Source: Selenomonadales bacterium (lineage in GTDB: Bacteria; Bacillota; Negativicutes; Sporomusales; UBA7701). Taken from it: DNA of 64,000 nucleotides. How positions within the stretch are numbered: the first letter of the stretch is position 1; each line of letters opens with the position of its first letter. Below, in pieces: positions 40,481 to 50,218 of this stretch. Both the position numbers and the translations under genes were made by a program. The stretch covers positions 1 to 64,000 of the forward strand of contig JARKNV010000062.1 of assembly GCA_029976065.1 (NCBI GenBank). Direction: 5' to 3'. Below the pieces are notes generated by a model. It was given only the letters and a program-made list of their open reading frames with translations, did not search any database and had not been told where the DNA came from.

Positions 40481-41797
40481 ATGGAAAGACGGATGATCCA
40501 AGTTGAAGAACGCTTGCCCATCGCCCAGACTATCCCCCTAAGCCTGCAGCACTTATTCGCCATGTTCGGAGCCACCGTCCTCGTCCCGTTCCTGTTCAAG
40601 GTCGACCCGTCCACCTCCCTGCTGATGAACGGCATCGGCACCCTCGTCTACCTCTTCTTCTCCAAGGGCCGTATCCCGGCCTACCTCGGCTCCAGCTTCG
40701 CCTTCATCGCGCCCGTCTTCGCCGTCATGGCCATTCCCAACTTCGGCTACGCGGCCGCGCAGGGCGGCTTCATCATGTTCGGCATCTTCTTCGTCATCGT
40801 ATCTTTCATAATTCGCGTCGCCGGCGTTCGCTGGCTGGATGTCGTCTTCCCGCCGGCGGCCATGGGCGCCATCGTCGCCATCATCGGCCTCGAGCTCGCT
40901 CCTGCGGCCACCGACATGGCCGGCCTCACCGGCAAGCTCATAGAGCAGCTCGGCATCCCCTACGCCACGGCGGTCACCGTGTCGATGTTCACCCTCGGCG
41001 TCACCATCCTCGGCTCGGTGCTTTTCCGCGGCTTCCTGGCCGTCATCCCCGTCCTCATCGGCGTCGTTGCCGGCTACGCCCTGTCGCTGGTGATGGGCAT
41101 CGTCGACCTGAAGGCCGTCGCGGAGGCCCCGTGGCTCACTGCGCCGACCTTTTACGCGCCGACCTTCGAGATCAACGCCATTCTCATGATCGCGCCCGCC
41201 TTCCTCGTCGTCCTCGCCGAGCACATCGGCCACCTCGTCGTCACCGGCAACATCGTCGAACGCGACCTGATCAAAGACCCCGGACTGCACAGATCGCTCC
41301 TCGGCGACGGCATCTCCAATATCCTCTCCGGCTTCGCCGGCGCCACCCCCAACACCACCTACGGCGAAAACATCGGCGTTCTCGCCATTACCAAGGTCTT
41401 CAGCACCTGGGTCATCGGCGGCGCGGCCCTCATCGCCATCGCCGTCTCCTTCATCGGCAAATTCTCCGTCCTCATCCGCAGCATCCCCGTGCCGGTCATG
41501 GGCGGCGTCTGCATCCTGCTGTTCGGCACCATCGCAGCCGCCGGTATCCGCATGCTCATCGAAAAGAAAGTCGACTACACCAAATCCAAGAACCTCGTCC
41601 TCACCTCCGTCGTTCTCATCAGCGGCATCAGCGGCGCAGCCGTGAAATTCGGCTCCGTCGAACTCAAGGGCATGGCCCTCGGCACCTTTGTCGCCATCGT
41701 CATCAGCCTGCTGTTCGAACTCTTCAGCCGCATGGGCTGGGCCAACGACAGCGAACCGAGCGCACCCACCATTCATGTAGTGGACGAAAAGAAATAA
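40481..41797 (+). CDS. Uracil/xanthine permease (NCS2 family)
   Basis: LSLQHLFAMFGATVLVPFL; GFAGATPNTTYGENIGVLAITKV. Confidence 0.94.
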   Translation: MERRMIQVEERLPIAQTIPLSLQHLFAMFGATVLVPFLFKVDPSTSLLMNGIGTLVYLFFSKGRIPAYLGSSFAFIAPVFAVMAIPNFGYAAAQGGFIMFGIFFVIVSFIIRVAGVRWLDVVFPPAAMGAIVAIIGLELAPAATDMAGLTGKLIEQLGIPYATAVTVSMFTLGVTILGSVLFRGFLAVIPVLIGVVAGYALSLVMGIVDLKAVAEAPWLTAPTFYAPTFEINAILMIAPAFLVVLAEHIGHLVVTGNIVERDLIKDPGLHRSLLGDGISNILSGFAGATPNTTYGENIGVLAITKVFSTWVIGGAALIAIAVSFIGKFSVLIRSIPVPVMGGVCILLFGTIAAAGIRMLIEKKVDYTKSKNLVLTSVVLISGISGAAVKFGSVELKGMALGTFVAIVISLLFELFSRMGWANDSEPSAPTIHVVDEKK

Positions 41798-41853
41798 GGG
41801 GAAAGGCCGTTGATAACGTCGCCTAGCCGCGTACCCGCAGGGGGCAGGCCGCA

Positions 41854-42050
41854 GTTCTAAGCGCTGAAGCGCTAAGAACTTACGCACTTGCTTCTCAGGG
41901 CGCTTGCTTGCGTACCTTCTGAGTACGCGGCGCGGCGCGCCCGCACCCTTTCGGGTATAAGCGATCACATCAACGCAAAGCGTTGTGTGTCTGCTTATCC
42001 GGTGCGCCTTGCTATGCTCGTTCTGAACGGCCTTGGCCCGCTTATGCGGG
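41854..42050 (+). repeat. Dense inverted-repeat module / candidate structured RNA or dispersed repeat
   Basis: Stems: 41854-41879; GCGTAC/GTACGC 41910-41928; GGCGCGCC/GGTGCGCC 41934-42008 enclosing ACCC/GGGT and ATAAGC..CAACGC-AAA-GCGTTG..GCTTAT; CCCGC/GCGGG 42037-42050. Confidence 0.5.
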
Positions 42051-42073
42051 CTTTCTCCACTCTTAGGGACTGA

Positions 42074-42190
42074 TTTGATTGCTCGCGGCTTTGTCGGTTG
42101 CCGGCGGCGGCCGGCGGCGCCACCGCGGGCACCGATCTCGCCGCCGGCCTGACTGTCGGCCTTCAACGCGCCGGCGAAAAGGAGGAATGA
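42074..42190 (+). pseudogene. Possible 3' remnant of a DUF2877 (AllH-like) gene
   Basis: Frame open from a TGA at 42071 encodes ...LPAAAGGATAGTDLAAGLTVGLQRAGEKEE*, ending one base before the fdrA start; no full-length ORF upstream. Confidence 0.35.
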
Positions 42191-42191
42191 C

Positions 42192-43661
42192 ATGTCTGTT
42201 CACATCGAAGTCAGGAAAAACACGTATTACGACTCGGTCACGCTGATGGCCCTCACCCAGAAAATGGCCGCCCTGCCGGGCGTGGCCGAGGCGGTGGTCG
42301 TGATGGCCACCCCAATGAACAAGGAACTGCTGGCCGGAGTGGGCCTGCTGACCGCGGAAGCGGACGGCGCCGGCCCCGACGACCTCATCGTCGCCATCCG
42401 GGCCGAAAGCGAAGCAGCCTGCGAAGCGGCCCTGTCGCTGTTCGCCGGCGCTGCCGCCAGAAAGGCCGCGGACAAAAAGGCGGCCGCCGGCTTCGTCTCC
42501 CTGGACGGCGCCGTCCGTCAACTGCCGGACGCCAACCTCGCCGTCATCTCCGTGCCGGGCGAATATGCGGCCCGCGAAGCCAGGGCCGCCCTCCGCAACG
42601 GCCTCAACGTAATGCTGTTCAGCGACAACGTGTCGCTGGCCGACGAAATCGAACTGAAAACAACGGCCCACGAACAGGGCCTGCTGGTAATGGGGCCGGA
42701 CTGCGGCACAGCAATCGTGAACGGCGTCGCGCTGTGTTTCGCCAACGCCGTACGGCGGGGCAACATCGGCATCGTAGGCGCATCAGGCACCGGTACCCAG
42801 GAGATCACCGTGCACATCGACCGCTTCGGGGGCGGCGTTTCCCAGGTTCTCGGCACAGGGGGGCGCGACCTGAGCGCGGCGGTCGGCGGCATAATGATGC
42901 TCGACTGTCTCGCCGCCCTGACCGTGGACGAGGCCACCGACGTCATCGTCCTCGTCTCCAAGCCGCCGGCGCCCGCCGTGGCCGACAAGATCGTCGCCGT
43001 ACTCAAGACCTGTCCGAAACCGGTGGTCGTCTGTTTCCTCGGCGGCCAAGCCGGCGCAGAGGGCGCTTACTTCGCCGCCACCCTCGAAGAGGCGGCCAAA
43101 GCGGCCGTGGCGCTGGCCAAAGGGGAAACACCGCAGCCCCCGTCCTGCAGCCACGAAAAGCTGGCGACAATGGCCGCCGTGGCCAGGGCCAAGCTGGCCC
43201 CCGAGCAGAAAGGCATCCGCGGCCTCTTCTGCGGCGGCACCCTGTGCGAGGAAGCGGCCCGCCTGACGGCGGAGGACCGGCATATTTTCCTCGACCTCGG
43301 CGACGATGCCTATACAAAAGGCAAACCCCATCCGATGATCGAACCGTCGCTCAGGCTGCCTTATATTCTGGAAGCCGCCCGCGATCCGGCGGTGGCCGTC
43401 ATCCTGCTCGACGTCGTCCTCGGCTACGGCGCCCACCCTGACCCGGCGGGCGTCACCGCCCCCGCCGTCGTCGAGGCCAAGGCAATCGCCCGCGCCGCCG
43501 GCCGCCATCTCGAAATAATCGCCTATGTCTGCGGCACCGACGCCGACCCCCAGGGCAAGGCCGACCAGGAGAGCAAACTGGCCGCCGCCGGGGCGACGCT
43601 GGCCAAAAGCAACGTGCGCGGCGCCTATCTGGCCGCCGCCATCGTTTCCGGGGAGGTGTGA
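42192..43661 (+). CDS. fdrA: FdrA family protein (acyl-CoA synthetase/SucD-like; oxamate carbamoyltransferase subunit AllF-like)
   Basis: KNTYYDSVTLMALTQKM; GPDCGTAIVNGVALCFAN; GASGTGTQE. Confidence 0.9.
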   Translation: MSVHIEVRKNTYYDSVTLMALTQKMAALPGVAEAVVVMATPMNKELLAGVGLLTAEADGAGPDDLIVAIRAESEAACEAALSLFAGAAARKAADKKAAAGFVSLDGAVRQLPDANLAVISVPGEYAAREARAALRNGLNVMLFSDNVSLADEIELKTTAHEQGLLVMGPDCGTAIVNGVALCFANAVRRGNIGIVGASGTGTQEITVHIDRFGGGVSQVLGTGGRDLSAAVGGIMMLDCLAALTVDEATDVIVLVSKPPAPAVADKIVAVLKTCPKPVVVCFLGGQAGAEGAYFAATLEEAAKAAVALAKGETPQPPSCSHEKLATMAAVARAKLAPEQKGIRGLFCGGTLCEEAARLTAEDRHIFLDLGDDAYTKGKPHPMIEPSLRLPYILEAARDPAVAVILLDVVLGYGAHPDPAGVTAPAVVEAKAIARAAGRHLEIIAYVCGTDADPQGKADQESKLAAAGATLAKSNVRGAYLAAAIVSGEV

Positions 43662-45088
43662 CCGTGTCACCGCTAAACGATCTGTTCGCAAACAAACTAT
43701 CGGTAATCAACATCGGGGCGCCGGTGTTCAAGGACGAACTCGCCGCCCAGGGAGCGGACGTCGTCCAGCTCGATTGGCGTCCGCCGGCCGGCGGCCGGCC
43801 CGAACTCATCGCCGCCCTCGATGTCCTCCAGGACCGGCCCGAGACAGAGACGGCCAACGCCGAAGCCGTAACCGCCATATTCACCGCGCGGCCGGTGCTC
43901 ATCGACGTCGCCCTCGCCGCCCTGGACGCCGTTCCCGGCATGACGCCCACCACCATTCTGCACGCCGGCCCGCCGGTAACCTGGGATAAGATGGCCGGCC
44001 CGATGCGCGGTGCGGTTGTCGGCGCCCTCATCTACGAAGGGCTGGCGGCGGACGAAACCGCGGCCGGGAGCCTCGCCGCCTCCGGCAAGATAACCTTCGC
44101 CCCCTGCCACGAGCACGCCGCCGTCGGCCCGATGGCCGGCGTCGTATCGGCCTCCATGCCCGTATGGGTTATCGAGAACGCCACCCACGGCAACCGCAGC
44201 TACTGCACCCTCAACGAAGGACTTGGCAAGGTGCTGCGTTTCGGCGCCTTCAACGCCGAAGTCATCGACCGGCTGCGCTGGATGCGCGACGAACTGGCCC
44301 CCGCCCTCAAAGCCGCCCTGACCGTTACCGGCGGCATCGACCTCAGGACGATGATCGCCCAAGCGCTCCATATGGGCGACGAATGCCACAACCGCAACAA
44401 AGCGGGCACCAGCCTCTTCATCCGCACCATCGCCCCCGGCCTGGCCAAAGCCGGCCTGGCCCCTGAGGCCGTCGCCAGAGTGCTGGCGTTTATGCACTCC
44501 AACGACCACTTCTTCCTCAACCTGTCCATGCCGGCCGCCAAGGCCGCCCTGGACGCCGCCCACGGCATCGAAGGCTCCTCGGTCGTCACCACCATGTGCC
44601 GCAACGGCGTCGAGTTCGGCGTGCGGGTCAGCGGCTGCCCGGGCAACGCCTGGTTCACCGGGCCGGCCCAGATGGTCCAGGGCCTGTTTTTCCCCGGCTA
44701 CACCGCCGCCGACGCCAACCCCGACCTCGGCGACAGCGCCATCACCGAAACCTACGGCATCGGCGGCTTCGCCATGGGCGGGGCGCCGGCCATCGTCCAG
44801 TTCGTGGGCGGCACCCCCGCCGACGCGCTCGAATACACCGGCAAAATGTACGAAATCACCCTGGGCGAGAACCCCAGCTACTCCATCCCCAACCTCAATT
44901 TCCGCGGTACCCCCACCGCCATCGACATCCGCCGCGTGGTTGCCGTCGGTCTGCTGCCTGTCATCAACACCGGCATGGCCCACCGCGAAGCCGGGATCGG
45001 CCAGGTGGGCGCCGGCGTCGTCCGCCCGCCGCGGGAATGCTTCGACAAGGCGCTGCTGGCGCTGGCCGCCCGGGTGAAAGGGAAATAA
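43658..45088 (+). CDS. DUF1116 domain protein (AllG/YlbE-like)
   Basis: Overlaps fdrA; HAAVGPMAGVVSASMPVWVIENATHGNRSYCTLNEGLGKVLRFGA. Confidence 0.9.
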   Translation: MTVSPLNDLFANKLSVINIGAPVFKDELAAQGADVVQLDWRPPAGGRPELIAALDVLQDRPETETANAEAVTAIFTARPVLIDVALAALDAVPGMTPTTILHAGPPVTWDKMAGPMRGAVVGALIYEGLAADETAAGSLAASGKITFAPCHEHAAVGPMAGVVSASMPVWVIENATHGNRSYCTLNEGLGKVLRFGAFNAEVIDRLRWMRDELAPALKAALTVTGGIDLRTMIAQALHMGDECHNRNKAGTSLFIRTIAPGLAKAGLAPEAVARVLAFMHSNDHFFLNLSMPAAKAALDAAHGIEGSSVVTTMCRNGVEFGVRVSGCPGNAWFTGPAQMVQGLFFPGYTAADANPDLGDSAITETYGIGGFAMGGAPAIVQFVGGTPADALEYTGKMYEITLGENPSYSIPNLNFRGTPTAIDIRRVVAVGLLPVINTGMAHREAGIGQVGAGVVRPPRECFDKALLALAARVKGK

Positions 45089-45126
45089 AGCCTCCAAATC
45101 AATTCTCAGCAAAGCGAGGGATATTC

Positions 45127-45912
45127 ATGGTCAAGAACTGGGACAAAATCAAAATGTACGACCTCACGCAGAAGCTCAGCCATCTTACGCCGCCGTGGCC
45201 GACCTACGAGCCGCTGCAGATCAAATTCTTCAAGCGCCTGTCCTCCAACGGCGCCAACGGCCAGGTCATCACCACCTCCAACCACGTCGGCACCCACCTC
45301 GACGGCTCGCTCCACTTCTGCACCCACGGCCGCGACATCGCGTCCATCCCCCTCACCGACCTCATCGGCCCCGGCGTCGTGGTCGACGTCAGCGACATCG
45401 CCGAAGACTACGGCATTTACACCTCCAAAGACATCATGGAACGGGCCGACGTCCGCGAGGGCGACATCCTCCTCATCCACACCGGCTACAAAAAATACTC
45501 CTGGGATCAGCCGGAAGCCGACGAAGTTCGCTACATGGTCAAGCACCCCGGCCCGACCCGCGAGTTTTCCGCCTGGTGCCGCAAAATGAAATTCAAATGG
45601 CTGGGGATCGACGCCGGCTCGGCCGACCACCCCATGAACACCAAAATCCGCGAATGGTGCCCCAGGCAGGCGGCCGAATGCGAAAAATATTTCCGGGCAA
45701 AGTACGGCAAAGGCATTGACGACATCTTCCCGCCCGATCATTACCAGCTCATGCATGTCGACCTCTTCCCCTACGACATCATCCACGCCGAGAACGTCGG
45801 CGGCGAGCTCGACAAAGTGCTGGGCAAGCGCCTGATAATCGGCTGCTATCCCTGGCGGTTCGAAGGCGGCGAATCGTCCATCTGCCGCATCGTCGCCTAT
45901 GACGAAGAATAG
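45127..45912 (+). CDS. Cyclase family (metal-dependent hydrolase)
   Basis: HVGTHLDGSLHF metal-binding motif of the Cyclase/kynurenine formamidase family. Confidence 0.88.
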   Translation: MVKNWDKIKMYDLTQKLSHLTPPWPTYEPLQIKFFKRLSSNGANGQVITTSNHVGTHLDGSLHFCTHGRDIASIPLTDLIGPGVVVDVSDIAEDYGIYTSKDIMERADVREGDILLIHTGYKKYSWDQPEADEVRYMVKHPGPTREFSAWCRKMKFKWLGIDAGSADHPMNTKIREWCPRQAAECEKYFRAKYGKGIDDIFPPDHYQLMHVDLFPYDIIHAENVGGELDKVLGKRLIIGCYPWRFEGGESSICRIVAYDEE

Positions 45913-46693
45913 CGCCGGCCTGCACCCCGTCTGGCGCGAAACCTTATCGGGCCTGCCGCCGGCAGGCCCGGTCACTCTCATCGGCGGCGGCGGCAAAACC
46001 AGCCTCATGTACTACCTCGTGGCCGGCCTCAAGGCCGACGGCATGGTCGCCTTCGCCGCCGCCACCGCCAAACTGTTCATGCCTGAGGGGACCGGCCACC
46101 GCACCGTGCTTGTCGGCGGCCTTGACGAGGGCCGCCGGCGGATCGCAGGGCTACTCGACTGCCCGGACATCGTCACCCTGGCGCGGGAAGTCGTGGCCGG
46201 CGACCGCCGCAAACTGGCCGGCCTTGACCCCGGCTGGCTTGACGCGCTGGCCCGGGAATACCCGGCCGTCCGATTCATTGTCGAAGGGGACGGCTCGGCC
46301 GGGCTGCCGCTCAAAGGCCATCAGCCCCACGACCCGGTCGTGCCGTCGGCCACCAGCCTCCTCGTCCCCGTCGTCGGCGCCGAAGCCGTCGGCCGTCGCC
46401 TGACCGCCGCCTGCGTGCACCGGCCGGCGCGGGCGGCCGAACTGGCCGGCGCGGCCGAAGGGGATGTCATCACGCCGGCCATGATCGTCAGGCTCCTTCT
46501 CCACCCACTAGGCTACCTGCATAACTGTCCGCCCTGCGCGCGCGTCATCCCCTTCGTCAACAAAGCCGAGGGCGCGGCCGCCGATTCCGCCGCCGACCTG
46601 GCGGCCGCCGTGCTGGACGCCGGCCATCCCGCCGTAGCCGGCGTCGTCGTCGGCAGCATGCAGCGCGGCAACTTTACCTTAATCAGAAAATAG
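45899..46693 (+). CDS. yqeC: YqeC-like selenium cofactor biosynthesis protein
   Basis: IGGGGKTSLMYYLVAGL; FIVEGDGSAGLPLKGHQPHDPVVP. Confidence 0.85.
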   Translation: MTKNSAGLHPVWRETLSGLPPAGPVTLIGGGGKTSLMYYLVAGLKADGMVAFAAATAKLFMPEGTGHRTVLVGGLDEGRRRIAGLLDCPDIVTLAREVVAGDRRKLAGLDPGWLDALAREYPAVRFIVEGDGSAGLPLKGHQPHDPVVPSATSLLVPVVGAEAVGRRLTAACVHRPARAAELAGAAEGDVITPAMIVRLLLHPLGYLHNCPPCARVIPFVNKAEGAAADSAADLAAAVLDAGHPAVAGVVVGSMQRGNFTLIRK

Positions 46694-46814
46694 AAATATC
46701 AGCCAAGCCCTTGGCTTTTTGCGGAAAAAAGGTATAATAGTAGTCAATACCATAACCGCCAGACAAAGGTGTTTGCCTGGCGGACTATTATTTAGCGGCT
46801 GGAGGCGCGGTACT

Positions 46815-47084
46815 ATGAAAGTCGTCATAACCATCATCGGCCAGGACCGGGTGGGCATCGTCGCTATGGCCAGCACGACGCTGGCCGCCAACAACGTCAA
46901 CATCCTCGACATCAACCAGAACATCGTCAACGGCTTTTTCAACATGGTCATGATCGCCGATATGAGCGGCGCCACGATCAGCCTCAAGGATCTGCAGCAG
47001 CTTTTCAAGGAGAAGGGACAAGCCATGGGCCTCGAAATCAAAGTGCAGCACGAAGATATCTTTAAAGCAATGCACCGGATATAA
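46815..47084 (+). CDS. ACT domain protein (UPF0237)
   Basis: [38 protein letters not shown]. Confidence 0.92.
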   Translation: MKVVITIIGQDRVGIVAMASTTLAANNVNILDINQNIVNGFFNMVMIADMSGATISLKDLQQLFKEKGQAMGLEIKVQHEDIFKAMHRI

Positions 47085-47112
47085 TTCCGGCCCGCGGCGA
47101 AGGAGGCGGCCT

Positions 47113-48471
47113 ATGCTATCTGTACAGGACATCCTTGAAACCAACCGCATGATCGAGGAAAATAAACTCGACGTGCGCACAATTACCCTCGGGATCAGCC
47201 TGCGCGGCTGCGCCCATCCCGACGTAAAGGTATTTTGCGCCAACATTTACGACAAAATCACCCGTACGGCCGAACGGCTGGTGCAGACCGGCGAAGACAT
47301 CGAGGCCGAATACGGCATCCCCATCATCAACAAACGCATCTCGGTCACGCCGATCGCCATCGCCGCCGAAAGCTGCCGCACCGACAGCTACCTGCCGGTC
47401 GCCGAGGCCATGGACGCGGCCGCCAAGGCCGTCGGCGTCAACTTCATCGGCGGCTTCTCCGCCCTCGTCGAAAAAGGCTACACCGCCGGCGACCGCATCC
47501 TCATCCGCTCCATCCCGGCGGCCCTCGCCACCACCGAGCGGGTCTGCTCCTCGGTCAACCTGGCGTCCACCAAAGCCGGCATCAACATGGACTGCGTGCG
47601 GGAAATGGGCCAGATCATCAAACAGACCGCCGAACTGACCCGTGACCGCGACGCCCTCGGCTGCGCCAAGCTCGTGGTGTTCGCCAACGTCCCGGAGGAC
47701 AACCCCTTCATGGCCGGCGCCTTCCACGGCGTGGGCGAGGCCGAAACGGCCGTCAACGTCGGCGTAAGCGGCCCCGGCGTCGTAAAACGGGCCCTCGAGG
47801 AAGCGCGCGGCCAAGACTTCGGCGCGGTCGCCGAAACTATCAAGCGCACCGCCTTCAAAATCACCCGCGTCGGCCAGCTCGTCGCCCAGGAAGCGTCGCG
47901 CCGCCTCGGCGTGCCCTTCGGCATCATCGACCTGTCGCTCGCCCCCACCCCGGCGGTCGGCGACAGCGTCGCCCACATCCTCGAGGAAATGGGCCTGGAA
48001 AGCTGCGGCGCGCCCGGCACCACCGCCGCCCTGGCCCTCCTCAACGACGCCGTCAAAAAAGGCGGCATCATGGCCTCCTCCTACGTGGGCGGCCTGAGCG
48101 GGGCCTTCATCCCCGTCAGCGAGGACGCCGGCATGATCGCTGCCGTCGAGCGCGGCAGCCTGTCGCTGGAAAAGCTCGAAGCCATGACCTGCGTCTGCTC
48201 GGTCGGCCTCGATATGATCGCCGTGCCCGGCGACACCTCGGCCGCCACCATTGCCGCCATCATCGCCGACGAAGCGGCCATCGGCATGGTGAACAACAAA
48301 ACCACCGCGGTGCGCATCATCCCCGTGCCCGGCAAAAAGGTCGGCGACCGGGTCGAATTCGGCGGCCTCCTCGGCCACAGCCCGATCATCCCTGTCAACA
48401 ACTTCAAGGCCGACGTCTTCATCGCCCGCGGCGGGCGCATCCCCGCTCCCGTCCGCAGCATGACCAACTAG
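47113..48471 (+). CDS. PFL family protein (UPF0210/DUF711)
   Basis: [13 protein letters not shown]-type start; [16 protein letters not shown]. Confidence 0.92.
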   Translation: MLSVQDILETNRMIEENKLDVRTITLGISLRGCAHPDVKVFCANIYDKITRTAERLVQTGEDIEAEYGIPIINKRISVTPIAIAAESCRTDSYLPVAEAMDAAAKAVGVNFIGGFSALVEKGYTAGDRILIRSIPAALATTERVCSSVNLASTKAGINMDCVREMGQIIKQTAELTRDRDALGCAKLVVFANVPEDNPFMAGAFHGVGEAETAVNVGVSGPGVVKRALEEARGQDFGAVAETIKRTAFKITRVGQLVAQEASRRLGVPFGIIDLSLAPTPAVGDSVAHILEEMGLESCGAPGTTAALALLNDAVKKGGIMASSYVGGLSGAFIPVSEDAGMIAAVERGSLSLEKLEAMTCVCSVGLDMIAVPGDTSAATIAAIIADEAAIGMVNNKTTAVRIIPVPGKKVGDRVEFGGLLGHSPIIPVNNFKADVFIARGGRIPAPVRSMTN

Positions 48472-48585
48472 CAACCTTTACAATGTTTGGCAGGTGTTCT
48501 ATAATTTAAACATGGGATAAGCAGCAGGCCGTTTTCGCTGAAAATGGCCTTTTTGCTGCCGCAAAACGCATAGGAGGTCGGAGAA

Positions 48586-49608
48586 GTGGCCATCAGGAAA
48601 GTGCGCGTCGACGAAGCGGTCGGCATGGTTTTGGGGCATGATATGACCAAGATCGTGCCGGGCGAGTACAAGGGGCCGGCCTTCAAGAAAGGCCACATCA
48701 TCCGGCCCGAGGATATCCCCCACCTGAAGGAGATCGGCAAGGAGCACATCTATCTTATCGAACTGGCTCCCGGCCAGGTGCACGAAAACGAAGCCGTCAC
48801 CCGCATCGCCCGGGCGGTCGCCGGACCGGGAATTACCTTCGCCGAACCGTCCGAAGGCCGGGTCAACCTCTGCGCCGCCGCCGCCGGCCTCCTCAAAGTC
48901 GACCGCGACATGGCCGCGGCCGTCAACGGCGTCGAACACGCCGTCCTCTCCACCCGCCACGGCAACCTCCCGGTGAAAGCCGGCGATCTCGTCGCCGCCG
49001 TCAAAGTCGTGCCGCTCGTCGTCGACGAAGCCATGGTGGCCGCCGTTGAAAGGCTGGCCGCCGGCGGCCTCGTATCCGTGCTGCCGATGCGCGGCCTCAA
49101 GGTCGCCGCCGTCATCACCGGCAACGAAGTCTTCCACGGCCGCATCCAGGACCGCTTCGCCCCCGTGTTCGCCGCCAAGGCGGCCCAGTACGGGGCGGTC
49201 ATGCTCGGCGTCACCTACCGGCCGGACGACCCGGCACAGATAAAACAGGCCATCCTCGCCTTCCGGGACCAGGGGGCGGACGTCATCGTCGCCTCAGGCG
49301 GCATGTCGGTCGATCCCGACGACGTAACCCCCGACGCCATCCGCGCCACCGGCGCCGAAGTCATCAGCTACGGCACCCCCGTCCTGCCAGGAGCCATGTT
49401 CATGCTCGCCTACCTGGGCGGCGTCGCCGTCATGGGCATGCCAGCCTGCGGCATGTACGCCAAAACCACCGTCTTCGACCTCATCCTGCCGCGGGTGCTG
49501 GCCGGGGAGAGGCTGCGCAAAGAGGACATCGCTGCCCTCGGCTACGGCGGCCTGTGCCTTTCCTGCCGCGAATGCAGCTATCCCCACTGCCCCTTCGGCA
49601 AAGCGTGA
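48586..49608 (+). CDS. Molybdopterin-binding (MoeA/MoaB-fold) protein with Cys-rich tail
   Basis: VITGNEVFHGRIQDRFAP; SGGMSVDPDDVTPDAI; C-terminal CLSCRECSYPHCPFGKA. Confidence 0.85.
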   Translation: MAIRKVRVDEAVGMVLGHDMTKIVPGEYKGPAFKKGHIIRPEDIPHLKEIGKEHIYLIELAPGQVHENEAVTRIARAVAGPGITFAEPSEGRVNLCAAAAGLLKVDRDMAAAVNGVEHAVLSTRHGNLPVKAGDLVAAVKVVPLVVDEAMVAAVERLAAGGLVSVLPMRGLKVAAVITGNEVFHGRIQDRFAPVFAAKAAQYGAVMLGVTYRPDDPAQIKQAILAFRDQGADVIVASGGMSVDPDDVTPDAIRATGAEVISYGTPVLPGAMFMLAYLGGVAVMGMPACGMYAKTTVFDLILPRVLAGERLRKEDIAALGYGGLCLSCRECSYPHCPFGKA

Positions 49609-50216
49609 TCGCCGCCGTCGTGCTCGCCGCCGGCGCGGCCCGGCGGATGGGCCGTCCCAAACAGCTCCTGCCGCTGGCCGGCCGGTCGCTGGTATGGCAC
49701 GTCGCCAACGCCGCCAGCCGGTCCGTAGCCGACGAAATAATCGTCGTCACCGGCGCCCGCCAGGCTGCCGTCGCCGCCGCCCTCGCCGGCCTGCCGGTCA
49801 GGCTGGTCGCGAACAGTCGCTGGCGGTCGGGGCAGGCGAGTTCGCTCATAACCGGCCTCAAGGCCGTCGGCCCGGAGGCTGCGGCGGTTATTTTCCTGCT
49901 CGCCGACCAGCCGCTCGTCACCCCGGCGCTTATCGACGCTCTGATCGCTGCCTATCGCGCCGGCCGCGGGTCCATCGTCGTTCCCGTCGCCGGTGGGGTG
50001 CGCGGCAATCCGGTGCTGTTCGATTTGGCCCTATGGCGGCCCGCGCTCCTGGCCCTCGGCGGCGACGCCGGCGCCAGGGCGATCATCGCCGCCCACCCCG
50101 AGCAAATGGCCACGGTGCCGGTTGCCGACGGTGCCGTCTTCACCGATGTCGACACCCCGGCCGACTACGAACTGATACAACGGCTGTACGAAAAAATAAA
50201 CTCCGGAGGCTGCTGA
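49605..50216 (+). CDS. MocA-like molybdenum cofactor nucleotidyltransferase
   Basis: VLAAGAARRMGRPKQLLPLAG; DTPADYE. Confidence 0.9.
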   Translation: MIAAVVLAAGAARRMGRPKQLLPLAGRSLVWHVANAASRSVADEIIVVTGARQAAVAAALAGLPVRLVANSRWRSGQASSLITGLKAVGPEAAAVIFLLADQPLVTPALIDALIAAYRAGRGSIVVPVAGGVRGNPVLFDLALWRPALLALGGDAGARAIIAAHPEQMATVPVADGAVFTDVDTPADYELIQRLYEKINSGGC

Positions 50217-50218
50217 CC

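Noticed and set aside
40553-42193. 546-aa minus-strand ORF
   Set aside because: Asp/Glu/Gly-rich antisense of the NCS2 permease and the structured spacer; no domain.
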